From Steromphala cineraria (lineage: Eukaryota; Mollusca; Gastropoda; Trochida; Trochidae), in the NCBI GenBank assembly GCA_916613615.1, contig OU744732.1, forward strand, positions 29,646,673 to 29,710,672: a stretch of DNA of 64,000 nt. Direction: 5' to 3'. The first letter of the stretch is position 1. The number at the start of each line of letters is the position of its first letter. The position numbers and the translations under genes are program-made. The notes below the pieces were generated by a model. It saw only the letters and a program-made list of their open reading frames with translations. It made no database searches and was not told the DNA's origin. Below, piece by piece: positions 62,015-64,000 of the stretch.

Positions 62015-62035
62015 TGACGTCACGCGTTATAAATA
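62015..62035 (+). promoter_or_regulatory. CRE plus TATA box (promoter 1a of the terminal gene)
   Basis: TGACGTCA (62015-62022) lies 5 bp before TATAAATA (62028-62035), with the E-box CACGTG at 61984-61989 and CCACGCCC just downstream. A transcript from about 62060 would include the 11-codon upstream frame at 62074-62109. A CRE next to a TATA box is the configuration seen in strongly cAMP-inducible promoters. Confidence 0.5.
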
Positions 62036-62073
62036 TCAGGCCACGCCCCTTGCTCTATCCTCGTCCTTTCCCA

Positions 62074-62109
62074 ATGGCTGACAAATTCATTGACCCATAT
62101 TTCAAGTGA
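62074..62109 (+). CDS. Possible 11-codon upstream ORF
   Basis: ATG in CCCAATGG context encodes MADKFIDPYFK then TGA. It would lie in the 5' leader if the 62028 TATA box is used. Translation is speculative. Confidence 0.2.
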   Translation: MADKFIDPYFK

Positions 62110-62262
62110 AAACACAGACGCATTTATTAGAACGCGGACGAATGGAGCCGAAATTTTGACAGATTTCACAAGCGGAGCCGTACAGATACTCATCAGACCA
62201 CATAATCTTCTCCTCCTGTGTTTCAAACTGCCAGAAAACGGTTTTGACCCGCTTGACGGAAG

Positions 62263-62271
62263 TATATAAAG
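62263..62271 (+). promoter_or_regulatory. TATA box (promoter 1b of the terminal gene)
   Basis: TATATAAAG followed about 30 bp later by ACGTAAGGACTAC, the likely start region, and then by a GC-richer stretch ending in a strong donor, CG|GTGAGT, at 62479. This defines a likely non-coding first exon of about 62293-62478. Confidence 0.55.
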
Positions 62272-62292
62272 TCAAGGTCGTGGAACGTACGT

Positions 62293-62478
62293 AAGGACTA
62301 CAGAGGGCAATTGTACTCCCATAATTTCTACACACGGAGTTCGGCGAGGAAATAGCTCAGTTTGGCTTTGTCTGTCGGCCGCATAGGACGGGCCGGTTAG
62401 CGCTCTGATACGAAGTGACATTTCATCACTTACCTAAACAGGATCTATACTTGTACTTTTAGGACACGATTTAATTCG
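62293..62478 (+). other. Putative non-coding first exon A of the terminal gene
   Basis: Bounded by the TATA-predicted start and the donor GTGAGT (62479-62484). Richer in GC than the intron that follows, which turns abruptly AT-rich. Expected to splice to the acceptor at 63881. Confidence 0.45.
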
Positions 62479-62484
62479 GTGAGT

Positions 62485-63390
62485 TGAACTTTTGAAATTA
62501 ATTTGATTTTATTTATTGATTTTATTTCAAAAATTTAAAATCTTTTGTTCATATATGATTCAAAGGTCTATTTTAGACTGTACTCATGGTCTATTCTTTG
62601 TCTGTCATTTTCCATGTGAAGATTTCGTTTAAGAAGGAGTTTATTGAAATTTTTGTCTTCTTTGTCATTAGGTTTATCCGTTGATGATTTTTCATATGTG
62701 ATTATTAAACACATTAATGTTATGATTCATGTTATTATAAGGATTTTCATCGGAATCTTTTATTCAGTATAAATTCATTCAATTTATATAAAAAATTTGG
62801 AAGAAAGGAAATTTTATCAATTTAAAAAAAGATATGATTTCATTTTCGCGAGGAGGAAGTACTGAGGAATTGAATAATATGTGAAATATTTCCCGCTTTT
62901 CAAGTGACGTTTACAAACTTTTCCTAGGAAACATGCATTTAACTTTCTGTTAATTTGAGTGTTTAAATCCTAGTGGACAAAGAGGGACCCTATTTTGTTG
63001 TTTGTTACCAATAGCAACAAGTTAGGACTGAAGCAACAGTTTATTTTAACGATAAACAAAGACACAATGCATTAACCGTAAGATCTTGATTTCTTCAGAT
63101 ATTAGATTAACTAGTTATTACAAGTTATTTGATGCCAAAGTGATATTAGAAACGTATTTCTGCCAAACTGAAGCTAAAAATTGTTTTCGTTCGAACAATA
63201 GAAAAAAAATTATGTTAAAAAAGAATCAGATTAAAAAGTGCCGGAAGCTATAGGTCCTATCAAATTAACAAACTTAACAGTGAATAATGAAGAGAAAAAT
63301 AAATCCCTAATCAAATGTTCATTAAATTCGTTAATGAAAAGTCATTTGGGCTAGATTAAAAGTTCAATTCAACTTGGTCCATAAACGGTA
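62485..63390. other. Putative intron of the terminal gene
   Basis: AT-rich with no coding signal. Confidence 0.5.
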
Positions 63391-63467
63391 CTTAGGTGGT
63401 GTAGGGGTTAACACAGTAACGTTCCCCGCATTGCTGCGTTGCTGGCTGGACAAGCCCGTTCATAGGT

Positions 63468-63477
63468 GTGACGTAAT
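63468..63477 (+). promoter_or_regulatory. ATF/E4BP4-type bZIP site
   Basis: GTGACGTAAT fits the NFIL3/E4BP4 consensus (G/A)T(G/T)A(C/T)GTAA(C/T) and is also a CRE-like half palindrome. It lies about 100 bp upstream of the proximal TATA box. Confidence 0.4.
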
Positions 63478-63566
63478 ACGTACTCTGGAGACAGGCCCGT
63501 GGTTTGGGTAGTCAGTGAGTGCAGTGACCGCGGGAAGCGAGCTGCTGAGCGGTTCAGACGCGAGGC

Positions 63567-63575
63567 TATATATAA
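63567..63575 (+). promoter_or_regulatory. TATA box (promoter 2 of the terminal gene)
   Basis: TATATATAA in a GC-rich patch (CGAGGCTATATATAACCGC). A transcript starting about 30 bp downstream would run to the donor AAAG|GTGAAT at 63699, giving first exon B (about 63598-63698), and splice to 63882. Confidence 0.6.
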
Positions 63576-63597
63576 CCGCTCTATCAACAACAACAAA

Positions 63598-63698
63598 CAG
63601 TTTAGACATTCCCGTCGTTGAGTGCGGACGTATCGCACGGAGCTCTCGTCTCTACTATCGCTTGGTCTTACACTAACTAGACCTTAGTCTTTACAAAG
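63598..63698 (+). other. Putative non-coding first exon B of the terminal gene
   Basis: GC-richer sequence between the proximal TATA box and the donor GTGAAT. The following 183-nt intron ends TTTTTTTATTGCAG at 63881. Confidence 0.5.
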
Positions 63699-63901
63699 GT
63701 GAATGGGAACTTGGATATTGCTTTTGGAAATTAACTTTGTGGAATAGTTCGACTTTGATTTTGACTTTGAGGTGATTATATTTATTTGAATTTTGAATTT
63801 TAATATTTTATTTTATGGATATTTTATAGATTTTTTTTGCAACTTTGATGTTTGTTCTACAACTTTGTTTTTTTATTGCAGATCTGATATACGATTTGAA
63901 A

Positions 63902-64000
63902 ATGGAGGTTTTGTACCAACCCGAGCCGATCTACCCCCACCAGACGCCCATGATGCACCACCAGGGTCACTACCAGAGACTCTTCAGTGCCCCCAAAGAC
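63902..64000 (+). CDS. N-terminus of an unidentified protein (partial)
   Basis: Thirty-three codons from ATG 63902 to the window edge: MEVLYQPEPIYPHQTPM, then a His/Gln-rich stretch and RLFSAPKD. The exon begins at 63882 after a strong polypyrimidine acceptor. Codon use turns GC-rich (CCC, GAG, CAC), in contrast with flanking introns. His/Gln/Pro/Tyr-rich N-termini are common in transcription factors, and the promoter architecture would suit a regulated factor such as a bZIP, but no domain is visible and the family is not recognised. Confidence 0.75.
   Translation, partial: MEVLYQPEPIYPHQTPMMHHQGHYQRLFSAPKD

Noticed and set aside
63391..63440. tRNA-like A box (GGTGTAGGGGTTAACAC) near the terminal gene promoter
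   Set aside because: No B box follows at the right distance.

Overview
This is a eukaryotic (metazoan) genomic window: AT-rich, intron-rich and gene-sparse, with many short non-autonomous transposons and tandem repeats. Gene structures, splice sites and repeat style (TTAA-flanked miniature elements, tRNA-headed SINE fragments, GGGA(G/A)(G/A)TAACTC-type motifs) suggest a lophotrochozoan, most likely a mollusc. That placement is inference; the species cannot be fixed from the sequence.

Three genes can be supported. (1) Positions 520-9517, minus strand: seven coding exons of COP9 signalosome subunit 7 (COPS7), with consensus splice sites and phases that all join; the last coding exon probably lies left of the window. 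A candidate first non-coding exon and promoter lies near 11.3-11.4 kb. (2) Positions 27.5-32.6 kb, plus strand: a complete hairy/enhancer-of-split (HES) bHLH repressor gene in four coding exons, with bHLH, Orange domain and C-terminal WRPW, a TATA box, and a Su(H)/RBPJ-type site overlapping an N-box upstream. (3) Positions 62.0-64.0 kb, plus strand: the 5' end of an unidentified gene with two or three TATA promoters, a CRE, two alternative non-coding first exons, and a coding exon starting at 63902 that runs off the window.

The rest is repeat and intergenic sequence. 1-456 is a 36-bp satellite. 1-10 kb (COPS7 introns) holds several terminal-inverted-repeat (TIR) elements and a 215-bp tandem repeat. 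12-15.4 kb has a 422-bp TIR element, 21-bp repeats and a 112-bp hairpin. 16.5-18.7 kb holds a decayed L1-like LINE whose endonuclease part is inverted relative to its reverse transcriptase. 21.9-47.4 kb carries most of some 14 copies of one TTAA-flanked MITE family (TIR AGGGGCAGTAGCACG), eight of them packed into 41.4-47.4 kb. 49.2-49.9 kb has two palindromic elements. 50.4-58.5 kb is a (CAT)n tract grading into about 173 copies of a 44-bp minisatellite.

The genes do not form a functional cluster. COPS7 is a housekeeping deneddylation-complex subunit, HES is a Notch-type transcriptional repressor, and the third gene looks like a signal-regulated gene with alternative promoters. All repeat counts and periods were read by eye.
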